The notes: generated from the sequence alone by a model not told the origin. A DNA stretch of 64,000 nucleotides from Lucinisca nassula (GCA_963580285.1 OY757015.1:146008082-146072081); one strand, 5' to 3'; positions 9,733 through 21,622 are shown, counted from the stretch's first letter. A program made the numbers and translations.

Positions 9733-10916
9733 TATGGTTACTTCAACAGCGGGGTTTTCAGGTGGCATTTCTCCAGGTATGCACGGTTTCCTCAGCCATG
9801 GCTGACCTATTTTGTGGAAAAGAAATACTCATGCTGAAAAAAGAAACCCTCATGTCTTTAAATATTTGAAGCACCAGTGAAGCAGAGCAGCGGCTATATA
9901 TTGCTTGAACAGGTACTCTGTGCTCTACAAGCTCATTTTCAGCCAGAAAATTTAACAAGACAATAGGAGGGTGACCTTCATTCCTGGCATAAACACAGGC
10001 TTAAGCTAGTCTTCTAGACTAGCTACTAGTCGGATATCATATAATTAAGTTAGTATACTTATATATATATGCATATTTTTTTTTTCATTTCTTTTTGCCT
10101 CTCTAATAGCAGCTTGTTTTATCTTGGGGGAAGTTATCTGATGTCTGAGACAAGACTAAAGACTAGCCACAAAGTCTCATATTTGATGAAACATACAGGA
10201 AGATTGATAAATATGACATCAAGGTCTAGGAGCTAGACTACTAGTCTTCCTACCAGACAAGACTTAATGAATGGCAGAGTCATAAAGTTTTTCATGCTCA
10301 ACTCAGTCGAACATAAAATTTGCAATGGGTACGCATATTAAAACACAAATATGACAATTCTGCTGCTCAGATACGCAGACATTAATTTATCCTTCTCATA
10401 AATTATTAAATGCCAACGATTGCTAGCAGGACCAATTTTATGCTCGGGTGGATTCAGCACATAATCACCTTTTGACTTTTAATTAGCAAATCAACAACTT
10501 CTCAGGTTCTAAATCAACGAAAGCAAATTTTCATGTTACTGTGTTTACGAGGGGATATGGTTGAACCCATTACCGCGAAAATTTGTGCAATATTAAGCAT
10601 GTAACCTGTTTTTAAACTAAATTTGCTAGAGTGTGCACATGAAACTTAAGACAAGATGCATTTGGATTTCCACTGCCTGCTTGCTTTCAGTACAAGGTAC
10701 ATAATCTATCATAGAAGTTATGAATGATTCTTATTGAATTAATTCCCTTGCATTATAACTTTTGTTAAGGTGAATGGATACACTATCAAGGGAGGTAACC
10801 CATTTAGTACATTTGTGTTTTCCTTATCATGATGATGATGATTTCGTGTTTAACGACGCGTCAACCCTCTTTGTGGGTTATAAGCGTCAAATGGTTAAGT
10901 TTTCCTTATCATAAGG
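9733..10916. other. Intronic stretch without a recognised feature
   Basis: AT-rich intron sequence. I see small inverted motifs (CTAGACTAG near 10015) and a TGATGATGATGATG tract (10830-10843), but no gene, SINE or clear transposon end. Confidence 0.4.
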
Positions 10917-11170
10917 AGCCTGCTCCTTTAAGGGGAATGGGAACACCTGACAGATTATTTCACCATTTTTCAAAGGGAGACAACTTTCAGGACTTCCTGT
11001 TCACTTTTCTATAAGCTCTGTCCCACGGAAAAGGGGTCAACTCTTAAAGGAAAGAATTTGCTCCTCAGGAGCAAATTCTTTCCTTTAACAGTTGACCCCT
11101 ATTGACATGGAATACATAATACTTTTGGAGGTGTTGCCTTCCCTGAAGGTGTATCCATTCCCCTTTAGAG
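10917..11170 (+). mobile_element. Foldback element, family H, copy 1
   Basis: The ends AAGGGGAATGGGAACACC and a complementary ATCCATTCCCCTTTA flank a central hairpin (GGGGTCAACTCTTAAAGG facing CCTTTAACAGTTGACCCC, apex TGCTCCTCAGGAGCA). A second copy is at 31217-31463. Confidence 0.7.
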
Positions 11171-11670
11171 TAGACCATACCACTTTATTGGAGGGGAAAC
11201 AAACAGAAAACACTGAAAGTTGTCTCCCTTGTTAAAAATGGTATAAAATATGTATATGAATTGGGGTTTTGTTTCCTTTCTGAAGTAAATAGGTCAGTGA
11301 AAATAGCCCACAAATTGGTAAAGAGAAAAAACATTACCCCTTCAATTGCCATGACAATGTTGTCTTTTATGTCGTCTGCTGCATCTTCCTGAAAACTTCT
11401 GAAACATTATTTTGCACACAGGCGTACAGTGTGGTCCCTGATCAGACTGCTCCTAGAGGACATTATGTTGCGTAGGTGGCTCATATGCAATCCAATTAAG
11501 GACATGCTGGCCTTATAATTTAACTCAGGCCTGATGATCAGCGTGTTTGATAGCTGCCAGATCTGCAACATTCTTTTGTGGAGCTTGAATGTGAAATCTT
11601 TTCTATAGTCATTCTTTCCCATCCATTAATTCAAGAAGAACATTTATCAAATATGCATTTTACTGGTGAA

Positions 11671-11879
11671 CCCTTATCTTGCTGTTCACGACAACCCCTA
11701 TCTTTGGAAACAGAGTAGATCCAGATCAGATGGCTTCTGAAGAAGCCATCTGATCAGGATCTTCACTGTTTGACATTCAGTTTATGGATTTGTAAGAATA
11801 AATTACATCAAGTAATCTGATTGGTTCAAAGTCAGAAATGGGTGTGGTTAAATAGAATATTCAGCAAGAGAAGGGTTAA
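11671..11879 (+). mobile_element. TTAA MITE, family A
   Basis: Near full length, from CCCTTATCTTGCTGTTCACG to GCAAGAGAAGGGTTAA. The left TTAA has become TGAA. The central apex is TGGCTTCTGAAGAAGCCA. Confidence 0.8.
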
Positions 11880-12037
11880 TAACTTATCTATTAAGACTTC
11901 CCAGGAAGAGGGTGGTTAGGTAAACTGACTGGCCCAGTATGGCCTAAATAGTGTTGGCTGGGTCAGTAGACTCCAAACAAACAAAAAAAACACTGAAGCA
12001 GGTATGCTTGTGGTCCTTTACACATAATGTGACCCAT

Positions 12038-12282
12038 TTAACCCTAAAGACGCTGAGAAAAACTACATCTGAAAATGTCGTCTGCTTATGTCCTCTGCTG
12101 ATTTTTTTTGCAAACTTTTTAAAATATTTTTACATACAGGCAAACAGTGTGGGTCCAAATCAGACTGCTCCTACATGAGCAGTCTGATCTGGGTTCACAA
12201 TGTTTGCAAAATATTACTTTCAAGGTTACTGGCAGACGGTAAAGCAGAGGACAGTTGTCGTGATTGGCATTTTATTGGTTAA
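12038..12282 (+). mobile_element. TTAA MITE, family D, copy 1
   Basis: TTAA at both borders. The internal ends (CCTAAAGACGCTGAG; GTGATTGGCATTTTATTGG) differ from families A and C. The central hairpin shares GCAAACAGTGTGGGTCC with them and has the CTGCTCC apex typical of family B. Confidence 0.7.
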
Positions 12283-12834
12283 TTTGTGAAAGTTGATTAA
12301 ATTTCAAAAGTTTATATTGAATGACTGTTATTGATTACTTGTCATTTGTTTATTTATTGATAGTCAACTGAATATGCCACTTCATTTAACATAGTCAATA
12401 AGATAAATAAGGAATGAAATAATACATATTGAAATTAAGTAAATAAAATATGAAGTTGAAAATGCTGTCCAGCTGTGTATTGGTATTGGGATGACACTGA
12501 ACAGAACAGAACAGAAATTTATTATGACCGAGAAACAGTCTATCATCATATGGGCTCCGTCAAGCGATTTTGGTACTTATCGCCTATGCGAGCAGCGAAG
12601 GTTCAGGCGAGCCTGTGCATCCGCGCATTCTCACCAGAACCTTCGCTGCTCGCTCATACAAGCAGTGAATCAAGAGGAACCTTCAGACAGAAAGCCATAT
12701 CCTTGGCCCCTCTGAATGGCTGGGCATGCGCAGTTAAAATTTGTCATGTCGGAATGCTCGAAGACACAGATTCGCTTGGCGGGGCTCATATCATCATGCT
12801 GCATTACAAACATAAATGGGTTAATGAAAATGTA

Positions 12835-12997
12835 CAGTAAAATTTCTATATTAAGACCACTTTGGTGCTGTTCAAAAGTTGCCTATAAGACCACTTTTGA
12901 ACAGTCCCAATGGTGGTCTTGCACTAGAGGACACTAGGTGTAGAAAACATAAAGAAAGAAAAAAATTTTAGGTGGTCTTAATATTGGAATTTTAGTG
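12835..12997 (+). mobile_element. TA-flanked pogo-like MITE
   Basis: The ends CAGTAAAATTTC and AATTTTAGTG are inverted repeats with TA on each side. Inside are two facing copies of AAGACCAC. A relative in the opposite direction is at 43285-43417. Confidence 0.7.
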
Positions 12998-13290
12998 TAT
13001 ATATAAATCACATGTGTTCTGCACTGAATCAACATTGAATCAACTTTGAAAACATTTGTTCAGTGCTAAATCTGTGCAAAATCATATTAGGTGCTTCATT
13101 GGACTAGAATTGCAGTGTCTTTTCAACTCTATTCCTATGACATCCAAAGGCAGCCAATCTTAGAGAAACTCAGAACTAAACTCAGAACTGAATTCCGTTT
13201 ATTTCCTTATCAGACTGACTATTAACAGGCACCACAAGTACAACCCTGATCAGCAAAGTCAAAGCAACAGAAGTCCATGTTACGTTGGTG

Positions 13291-13612
13291 TATTTGTTTG
13301 TTTGATTTGAGGTTTAACGTCCCTGTCAACACTGTATAGGTCATTTTGGATATGTTGCTTCCAATTTTGTGGGACTTTTACCCGACATTGAGATGAAATG
13401 ACATCTCAAGCCCTATTGCCCAATGAAACCAATAGGGTTTATAAGCATGGACAGTCTGACACGCACCGCCTTGCATGGGCAGGCTTAGATCCTCTGAGCA
13501 GTTTACCAGTACTTGTGTGCGGTCGGTTTCAGCTCTGCGTGGAAGCATCATGCAGCCCATCTATTTCTTCAAGCCCCGATGTGTGGGGGCCCGTTACATT
13601 GCTGTAGATAAA
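13291..13612 (-). repeat. SINE-like interspersed repeat S3, copy 1
   Basis: Reads inverted from TTTGTTTGATTTGAGGTTTA to the CCCCGATGTGTGGGGGC head. Other copies are at 14465-14900 (foldback pair), 25468-25775, 26899-27152 and 30190-30351. In plus orientation the tail is AAACCTCAAATCAAACAAAC, typical of a retroposed element. Frames across it are not genes. Confidence 0.8.
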
Positions 13613-13785
13613 ATAGTCACCAGGATATAATTTGGGGATTTTTTTTTCATATTTTTCTATCAAAACAAACATATCTTATGGGTACTTGCTAGAATTGCCT
13701 CTGATGTTTCTTACAAGAAATACGGAAAATCAGGGTTTAGTTATCCTTGCCACTCCTTATCTGGAACTCTGATGTTACCATAAGA

Positions 13786-13992
13786 ATACTAAAATTTCGG
13801 ACTCCTTGAGCACTTGTTGTATTTTCTCATACAATTTTTACAACTTTGTTTCACGTTCCAGCAAGGAGTCCAAAAGTTACAGACAGAATGGCAAACTGTG
13901 TAGACCCTGATCAGACTGCTCCTGAAGGAGTAGTCTGATCTGGGTCTGCACTGTTTGCTTAGGCCTGTCTGTCCAAATTCTTAGGATCATTA
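13786..13992 (+). mobile_element. MITE, family B, copy 3
   Basis: Starts near CTAAAATTTCGGACTCCTTG and ends at CCAAATTCTTAGGATCA. The central hairpin carries GTAGACCCTGATCAGACTG and the apex CTGCTCCTGAAGGAGTAG. Confidence 0.75.
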
Positions 13993-14075
13993 CAGTAGTT
14001 TTATTCAAACAAAAATGTATACACGTACTGGGTATGTACATATAGAATTTGAGCTCTGACGGTCAAACATGCATT

Positions 14076-14076
14076 C

Positions 14077-14156
<80 letters not shown>
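14076..14156 (+). repeat. (GATA)n microsatellite
   Basis: About 20 uninterrupted GATA units. It accounts for the SIYLSIYL repeat in a minus-strand frame. Confidence 0.97.
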
Positions 14157-14267
14157 TGTTTGTTCAAACATGCATTCAGCATGTTTGCATGAAGGAAAAT
14201 ATTTAAGATTAAGTTTGGTCCAGCTTGTTATTGCAGATTTATATACCGCATATCCCACCTTCATTTT

Positions 14268-14470
14268 CATTTACCCATTCTGTACCGGAAACACCAAAAC
14301 GGGTACTCTGGCAAACTTTGCAAGCTCACATCAGACGCTGCATTTTGCGGCGTCTGATCAGGGCCTACACTATTTGCAAAAAAGGTTCAGTTATTTTTCA
14401 AATCAGTTCTGAAGAAAACACAGCCTGACTAAATGGACTCCTGCTATATATAAAGCGGAAGATTACATTT
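14268..14470 (-). mobile_element. MITE, family C
   Basis: Inverted copy with TACCCATTCTGTACCGG at one end, the GCTGCATTTTGCGGC apex, and CATTTGG near the other end. The final TTAA on the right is lost where S3 begins. Confidence 0.65.
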
Positions 14471-14900
14471 GGTTTGTTTGTTTGATTTGAGGTTTAACGT
14501 CCCCGTCAACACTGTAAAGGTCATTTTGGAGACGTTGCTTCCAATTTTGTGGGACTTTTACCCGACATTGAGATGAAATGACATCTCAAGCCCTGTTGCC
14601 CAATGAAACCAATAGGGTTTATAAGCATGAACGGCCCGCCTCGCTCGCACCGCGGTTCCTGTACAGGCTTAGATCCTCTAAGCGGTTTACCAGTACTAGT
14701 GTGCAGGCTGGATTCAGCTCTGCGTGGAAGCATCATGCAGCCCATATATTTCTTCATGATGCTTCCATGCAGAGCTGAATCCAGCCCGCACACTAGTACT
14801 GGTAAACCGCTTAGAGGATCTAAGCCTGTACAGGAACCGCGGTGCGAGCGAGGTGGGCCGTCCTTGCTAATAAACCCTATTGGTTTCATTGGGCACAAAA
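14465..14900. repeat. Foldback pair of S3 repeats
   Basis: A minus-strand S3 copy (14465-14752) runs head-to-head into a plus-strand, 3'-truncated copy (about 14753-14892). The inner arms of about 140 bp are almost perfectly complementary, which gives mirror-image frames on both strands. The arms match each other more closely than they match the other S3 copies. Confidence 0.85.
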
Positions 14901-15277
14901 AGGATTAAACAGTGATGTGATTCTTCCTCTTTTCAGAGAAATTCCTCTTTTGGGTTCCATTTTCTCAAAAATCAATCTGAAATCAGCTCCATTTGTAATT
15001 TAGGGAATACATATTAAGTCTTGTACAATCTCATTTTATATTTTTTCTGCTGGAACAAAATGTAAATAGAGAACAAAACATGCTTTCTATTTGGCAAGTG
15101 TTATCTTTTAATTTTCACCAGTTCGGTAAACTAAATCTTTATGTGGACTGAACAATCCAATTTTAGAAGTATTGTTATCACAAATGCATTTATCCTGTGC
15201 ATGTTTATTAAAAACACATAAGATATTAGAAACATTTGATATAGATGGAAAAAGATTGCTATGTAAATAACGTAAAA

Positions 15278-15425
15278 ATCATAAAAATTCGGACACTTTG
15301 AGAACTTTCTGTAATTCTTCAAAAAAATTTAACAAATTTGTTTCACAGTCTAGCAAGGAGTCCAAAAAGTGCAGATGGAATAGCAAACAGTGTAGACCCT
15401 GATCAGACTGCTCCTTCAGGGTCCG
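15278..15425 (+). mobile_element. MITE, family B, truncated
   Basis: Starts with AAATTCGGACACTTTGAG and stops inside the central hairpin after GATCAGACTGCTCCTTCAGG. The right half is missing. Confidence 0.65.
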
Positions 15426-15454
15426 TCTTTTCCACACCACTTTTCCTGGGTATG

Positions 15455-15560
15455 TTGTGTGAACTCATTAGAATTGCCTTATTAAGCCAATTCTAAAAAG
15501 TACACACTACATACCTTTTTAAGCCAATTTTAAAGAGTACACACTACATACCTTTTTTAA
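15455..15560 (+). mobile_element. Fragment with the F/G-type hairpin
   Basis: Contains GAACTCATTAGAATTGCC and a partly matching arm. One arm segment (AAGAGTACACACTACATACC-like) is duplicated in tandem. Confidence 0.45.
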
Positions 15561-15831
15561 GATAATAAAAAAAATCCCTTATCTATAGGAGCTTTTTTCG
15601 TGACGTACTTCCAGTTCTAAAAATAGAACGGGAAAAGCCCTGGCCGTCATCTGTCGTATTGCTTCAAAGGTAGTGCGACAGATAAAGTGTTAATAACAGC
15701 GTAAAACACTGGAATTCTTTTAAACTTTTGGAGAATTCTAATGTAAGATAATGGGAAAATCGCTGATATGCTGCAAGATGTGAAATTTCGCATTACGAAA
15801 ACGATATATTGTAAATACGACCCAACAGGGT

Positions 15832-15832
<1 letters not shown>

Positions 15833-15867
<35 letters not shown>

Positions 15868-15872
15868 TCTTA
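15833..15872 (+). repeat. (CT)n microsatellite
   Basis: A nearly pure CT tract of about 38 bp. Confidence 0.9.
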
Positions 15873-16181
15873 GCGCACCAACAATAAGCGAGCGCAAGTA
15901 AATGTTAATTACAGTTATGTGTTAAAAAATGCCACATCAACCGACATGTAGCGTGTCAACAACGTAGTGTCTACATCAAACCAACTTCAAAGCGATGCAC
16001 TGAATTTGACTTTGCAACGTTGATGAAACGTCAGAACGTTGCGTTGGCGGTAATACGGCGTTGCTTAATAAAATGTCATTTGCCCAGTGCTCGGACCCTT
16101 CAAGACTCAGTGGGATTGGAACATTAATTTAAAAACAAACATAGAACATGAGCACGAAACACTCCTTCGCCAGGGCAAGAT

Positions 16182-17404
16182 TAATGCAGGCGTCACACTG
16201 TCCCGAAAATGACACCAGGTGGCCATACGAATATGGAATTTTGAATTTCGCGCGAAGATCTCTCCGAACATGGTCAACAGCCAATCTCTAGCCGAAACAA
16301 GTACGATGCATACAGAAGGTCACACGATGGCATCCGAACCACACACGAAGGCAACACGAAGATGTGTTTTTTTAGTACGAAGTTTACCCGCAGGCCAAAC
16401 GAAGGCCACACGACGGCTTCACGACGTCGTATTGAGAGTACGATGCGTTCGAACTAGGTCACGAAGACAACACGTGACCTCCCGATGTTATAAAACCTTC
16501 GGCCGATCGTTTGAAATTCATTTGATGATCGGAGAGTACACAGTACATTTCAACTCTCTTAAATTTGATTCAACTTAAAACCAATTTAAAATGCCACCCA
16601 AAGGGAAGACCACTTTTTCAGAGAGACTTGGTTTATAGGAAAATAAGATCTGCTCATCTTGTTCTCTAAGGTGCATCCAAAGAAGCAATGCTGCTGCCTC
16701 CTTTTTCCTGGTTGTCTCATCATCAAAGTATGCTATTCAGCAGGAACGGAGTTGTTAAATAATTATGACTGATGCTTTGGGAGTTACACAAGCATATGCT
16801 CTGCAGAGTTGCTCATCAGTAATGACTGAAGATGATGCTCTGAGGTTGGCCTTTTATATGTCTACGTTACCATGACACATGGGTATCGCTTGAGGTACTC
16901 AAATTCAGCTGTCTTCGTCGACACCGTGGTCCTATCTCAATGTCATCGTACTATAATACGATGTCTACACGACGTCATTGCGAGGGTTTCACGTAGTCGT
17001 ATTGCCTTCCTAAGACAATCGAACGACTTCTTGTTTCCCTCGTATTATCTTCGTGAGGCGTAAAATGCCCGAGAGCACCGATGATCACACGAAGAAAAGA
17101 CGAAGATGACACGATTTGACAAGATGCCCCCACGATGGCCTTACGAAGGGCAAGATGGACAAACGAATTCAACACGAAAATGAACCTTCGCAAGGCCTTC
17201 CTGCAATTTTTTGGCATGCCAAAGATTTTGCCGCCGCTCACGAAGTTGCTGCCGGAGCCTCAGAAAATCCACCGGCGATCATACGATGGCTTAAGATGTC
17301 CTCACGAATGGCCCAATGTTTTCACGATCAGAGCCGAATTTGAACAGTTCCTTAATCGTGTTTCCATCTGGTGTCAATTTCGGGACAGTGTGACGCCTGC
17401 ATAA
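16182..17404. mobile_element. Harbinger/ISL2EU-like non-autonomous transposon
   Basis: The element is 16185-17401. Inverted repeats of about 34 bp (start TGCAGGCGTCACACTGTCCC) match with one mismatch. A 3-bp TAA duplication flanks it (16182-16184 and 17402-17404), which fits the TWA target of Harbinger-type elements. There is no transposase. The inner zones (16290-16500 and 16940-17340) are rich in short ACACGA/CGAAGG/ACGATG phrases that occur in both orientations. The 119-codon frame is not a recognisable protein. Confidence 0.85.
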
Positions 17405-17456
17405 ACACTAAAATCTGGTAGATTTGCAGATTGGTTCAACCTGTCCATGGCCTACA

Positions 17457-17670
17457 TTAACCCATTTGGTACCAGAAACCCCAAAAGGGGTAAGTGGCAA
17501 ACAGTGCAGGCCCCGATCAGATGCCGCAGAAAGGGCCTACACTGTTTGCAAAAAGTTCGGCCATTTCCCAAATAAATTTTGAATAAAACATAACCTGACA
17601 CCCCTAAATTTTTAAATGGACTCCTGCTATATATAAGAAGGAAGTTTTCATTTGGTACAAAAAAGGTTAT
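17457..17670 (-). mobile_element. TTAA MITE, family C
   Basis: Inverted copy from TTAACCCATTTGGTACC to GGTACAAAAAAGGTTAT. The central apex is partly deleted (GATGCCGCAGAAAGGGCC). Confidence 0.8.
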
Positions 17671-17689
17671 GGGCTTCTTGGACACGAGG

Positions 17690-18140
17690 ATCAGTCAAAC
17701 CTCTCTCTCATCTCAACGGTCACGTGACATTGAAGTGAGTTGGAGTGGTTGTCGACGGCATGTCGTCGAGCCAACGTTGACTCGACGCCCGTCTGTCAGT
17801 CCACTCATTAGTGTGTTTTCGACTGTCAGTATGTTTATTTGTCTGTCTAACTGTCCGTCCGTTCGTTTGTTAGTCAGTCATTCAGTCAGTCGGTCTGTCA
17901 GTCTACTGTCGGTTTGTCAGTCAAACCTCTCTCTCTCTCTCTCTCTCAACAGTCATGTGATATTGAAGTGAGTTTGAGTGGGTGTCGACGGCATGACGTC
18001 GAACCAACGTTGACTCGACGCCCCTCCGTCAGTCCACCCATTAGTTTATTTCGACTGTCAGTATGTTTATTTGTCTGTCTAAATGTCCGTCCGTTTGTCT
18101 GTTAGTCAGTCAATTTGTTTGTCTGTCCGTCTGTCTGTCT
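17690..18140 (+). repeat. Tandem duplication, two ~228-bp units with microsatellites
   Basis: Each unit begins CAGTCAAACCTCTCTC, passes TGTCGACGGCATG and CCAACGTTGACTCGACGCCC, and ends in a GTCT/GTCC/GTCAGTCA-rich tract. The units differ in CT-tract length and scattered bases. Confidence 0.85.
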
Positions 18141-18443
18141 GGGTGTTTGTTCATATCACTCAAATGTAAAATCAGTTTGTTTTAGGAGATTTTACATAGA
18201 TAAGCCTCTGACTTAATGTCAGATCGTATTTGTCAGTTCCAATGTATTTAATTGTACATGATGTTTGCTAGAAATAAAATATTGTTTAAACCAAAACAAA
18301 CGTAGCCTGTCCACATAAATCTTCAATTTATTAAAATTGTACATGTAGACAGATCGCTAGACATTTTAACTGCTCTTCTAGACAGGTCGTTGGACATTCA
18401 TTTTTTAAATTCTACATGTAGACAGACCGGTGGACCGTTTTCT

Positions 18444-18463
18444 CAATAGATAGATAGATAGAT

Positions 18464-18494
<31 letters not shown>

Positions 18495-18500
18495 ATCGAT
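18444..18500 (+). repeat. (GATA)n microsatellite and GATCGA palindrome
   Basis: About 12 GATA units with one GAAA, followed by ATCGATCGACCGATCGATC. Confidence 0.9.
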
Positions 18501-18906
18501 CGACCGATCGATCTTAGTTTTGTGCGCATGTGATAGCTATACTTGGATAGCGAATAAAAAATTACGTAAAAACTTATTTTTAAGTAAGCTTTCGTGAATA
18601 ACGGTATCTCAAACCGTTGACATGGGTCATTCACGGAGAGATTTTCGTCAATTAAAAACAGATTTAGGATAAATGAATTTCAGTAATAAAAGCAAAATAT
18701 CATTCTTTCCTTCTCGAGACATTATTTCAATGTAAACGGGTATATTTTACCACAAAATGTCTGGATATTGTTAGCATTTTAAGTTCGGCCAATACATTTG
18801 AATAGCGATGGCCGTTTCAATTGACGGCCAGTGCTTTGCGCATGCGCAAGAATGACGTCATAAACGGAATTCCTAAAACCTCCTATAAGAAGAATTCTGT
18901 AGAGAC
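18501..18906. other. Intronic stretch without a recognised feature
   Basis: Apart from a short inverted pair around GATGGCCGTTTCAATTGACG (18806-18828), I see no gene or repeat boundary. Confidence 0.4.
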
Positions 18907-19104
18907 TTAACCCTTATCTTGCTGAATATTCATTTAAGCCACACCCATTTCTGTCTATCAATTGCTTGTTGCAATTTATTGCTACAAACTCATACACTGA
19001 GTGCCAAACAGTGTAGATCCTGATCAGATGGCTTCTTCAGAAGCCATCTGATCTGGATCTACTCTGCAAAGATAGGGGTTGTCGTGAACAGCAAGATAAG
19101 GGTG
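18907..19104 (-). mobile_element. TTAA MITE, family A
   Basis: Starts TTAACCCTTATCTTGCTGAA and ends GAACAGCAAGATAAGGGTGA. The apex is TGGCTTCTTCAGAAGCCA. Confidence 0.8.
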
Positions 19105-19146
19105 AAGAGGGAGTTTGAATTGGCCTTTGGTTAAGAGCTGTGAGAG

Positions 19147-19278
19147 TTAACCCTTATCCTGCTGTTCACAACAACCCCTATCTTTGCAAACTGTGTAGAT
19201 CCTGATCAGATGGCTTCTGATCTGTATTGACACTGTTTGCAAAGGTACAGGTTGTGTTGTACAGCATGACCAGGGTTA
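19147..19278. mobile_element. Short internally deleted family A MITE
   Basis: TTAACCCTTATCCTGCTG at the left and an eroded AGGGTTAA at the right. The hairpin apex is reduced to TGGCTTCTGATCTG, so one arm is shortened. Confidence 0.7.
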
Positions 19279-19402
19279 AAACGGGATAAAGACCTTTATA
19301 ACACATAAAAATGTTTTCTGCAAACAGTGAAGGCCCTGATTTGTGGCATCTGATCTGGGCCTGCACTGTTTGCCAATGACCTGTTTTGGGGTTCCCAATA
19401 TT
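19260..19402 (-). mobile_element. Shortened family C MITE
   Basis: Carries GCAAACAGTGAAGGCCCTGA and the matching arm, with a short central apex. It joins the next copy at TTAA 19401-19404. Confidence 0.5.
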
Positions 19403-19608
19403 AACCCTTATTGTACCAAATGGAATCTTCCTCCCTATATATAGCAGGAGTCCATTTCAAAATTAAGGGGTGGCTGGATGTGTTTTCTTCAAAATTTTTT
19501 TGGGAAATGGCTGAACTTTTAGCAAACAATGTAGGCCCTGATCAGACCCTGCATTCTGCACTGTATGCCAATTACCCATTTAGGGGTTCCCAGTACAAAA
19601 TGGGTTAC
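19401..19608 (+). mobile_element. TTAA MITE, family C
   Basis: Starts TTAACCCTTATTGTACCAAA and ends GTACAAAATGGGTTAC. The central hairpin is shortened. Confidence 0.75.
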
Positions 19609-19906
19609 AAGGCTAAAATGGTCTCATACACTATGTTAACCATTTTTGATGCCAATTTTCACACACAAAAAAGGTGCAAGGTTTAAACAAAGGAATAGTT
19701 GGAATATGCACAGTCATGTCAAGGAATGACAGACAGCAATGATCCTGACTAGAAAGATGGCTAAATGATCTGCCTCATCTGCATGTATAGACCTTTAATG
19801 TTCCTGGTCAGCCATGTAGCTACTTATCTTTTGATCATTAACCGCTTGACACTTATGAGCCACAAAGAGGGTTGACGCATCGTTAAACATGAAATCATCA
19901 TCATTA

Positions 19907-21186
19907 TCCCCACGCTTTTCGAAGAAAAAGTGGGGATATTGTAATGGTCTTCGTCGTCCGTACGTCCGTCCGTCCGTCTTACCGGATAACTCCTCCTAGA
20001 CCGTTATAGATAGAAACTTGAAACTTTGGGAACTGATATATCTTTGGTCTGGGGAGTGCATGACACTTTCGGAATTTTGATCACACCCCTGCGGGTGGGC
20101 CCAGGGGGTGGGGCCCGCGGGTGTCAAAAATCAAAATTTCCAGAACATGGTTGTGTAATATATCAAAGCGAACAGCATGATGAGTAGAAAACATTACAAC
20201 CAAAATTTGACCCCTGGGGTCAATTTTGAGGTCACCAGAGGTCAAAATCTGATTTGACCCCTTTACCGGATAACTCCTCCTAGACGGTTATAAATAGAAA
20301 CTTGAAACTTTGGGAACTGATAGATCTTTGGTCTGGGGAGTGCATGACACTTTCGGAATTTTGATCCCACCCCTTCAGGTGGGCCCAGGGGGTGGGGCCC
20401 GCGGGGGTCAAAAATCAAAATTTCCAGAACATGGTCGTGTAATATATCAAAGCGAACGGCATGATGAGTAGAAAACATTACAACCAAAATTTGACCCCTG
20501 GGGTCAATTTAGAGGTCACCAGAGGTCAAAAACTGATTTTGACCCCTTTACCGGATAACTCCTCCTAGACGGTTATAGATAGAAACTTGAAACTTTGGGA
20601 AGTGATAGATCTTTGGTCTGGGGAGTGCATGACACTTTCGGAATTTTTATCCCTCCCCTACGGGTGGGCCCAGGGGGTTTGGGCCCGCGGGGATCAAAAA
20701 TCAAAATTTCCAGAATATGGTCGTGTAATAATTCAAAGCAAACGGCCTGATGAGTAGAAAACGTTACAACCAAAATTTGACCCCTGGGGTCAATATTGAG
20801 GTCACCAGAGGTCGAAAAATGATTTTGACCCCTTTACCCCCATACATTACTGTTACAGGCTAACTCCTCCTAGACCGTTATAGATAGAAACTTGAAACTT
20901 AGGGAACTGATAAAACTTTGGTCTGGGGAGTGCAAAACACTTTCGGAATTTTGATCCTACCCCTGGGAGTGGGGCTAGGGGTGGGGCACCTTGGGGATAA
21001 AAAAATCAAAGTTTTCAGAACATGGTTGTGAAGCATATTAAATCGAACGGCATGATGAGTAGAATACATCACAATCAAAATTTTACCCCTCGGGTCAAAC
21101 ACCCCTAGGGGATGGCCCAGGGGGTGGGGCCCGCGGGGAAGCGTGGGGATATGCGATGGCTTGCCATCGACTGCGGGATTCTAGTT
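19907..21186 (+). mobile_element. Helentron-like tandem-repeat element T2, complete
   Basis: The 5' end is a hairpin, TCCCCACGC facing GTGGGGA (19907-19936), followed by a GTCC microsatellite. About four tandem units of roughly 285 bp follow, with the phrases CGGATAACTCCTCCTAGAC and GGTGGGCCCAGGGGGTGG. Near the 3' end AAGCGTGGGGATA (21139-21151) is an inverted copy of the 5' tip. A second hairpin follows, CGATGGC-TT-GCCATCG (21154-21169), and the element ends CTAGTT. A 5' tip with an inverted subterminal copy plus a 3' hairpin is the known layout of Helitron2/Helentron elements. There is no Rep/helicase, so it is non-autonomous. Frames on the minus strand are by-products of the repeats. Confidence 0.8.
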
Positions 21187-21192
21187 ATCATT

Positions 21193-21197
21193 ATGAT

Positions 21198-21232
<35 letters not shown>
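21193..21232 (+). repeat. (ATC)n microsatellite
   Basis: About 12 ATC units directly after T2. A similar short TCATCATCAT tract lies just before T2. Confidence 0.9.
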
Positions 21233-21234
<2 letters not shown>

Positions 21235-21308
21235 CCATGTAGCTAGTTTATTTTTATCTTCCAATAAATCTCACAACACAAATTCTAATTCTTGTCCTGC
21301 TGAGCGAG

Positions 21309-21474
21309 TAAGTGTTCAAGTTTTACGTCCCACCAACAGCTAAAGTCATACGGAGATGGGACCTCAGTTTAAAGACTCATCCGAAAGTCTGGAGAAGCCC
21401 GGATCGATCCTGCGACCCGTGGTTTACATGGCAAGTAGCGTACCACTACACCACAGAGGCTTCTATTTGTCCTG
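21309..21474 (-). repeat. tRNA-derived SINE, type S2
   Basis: Inverted copy of the S2 element at 34997-35165. TTTTACGTCCCACCAACAGC marks the tail side and GTACCACTACACCAC the tRNA-like head. Confidence 0.75.
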
Positions 21475-21622
21475 CTGAACCGGTGTAGATCCAGATCAGG
21501 ATATACTGTTAAATGTCATTCAGTTTGCGAATTGGAATGAATGCATTTTGTCAAGTGATTTCATTGGTTGATAGTCAGGAATGGATGTGGCAAAATTGTT
21601 TTATTCAGCAGGATAAGGGCTA
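21462..21622 (+). mobile_element. Degraded family A MITE
   Basis: Lacks much of the left arm. The right half is recognisable by GAATGGATGTGGC and CAGCAGGATAAGGGCTAAC. Confidence 0.5.

Noticed and set aside
14001..14270. Frame with SIYLSIYL repeats
   Set aside because: It is a GATA microsatellite read through.
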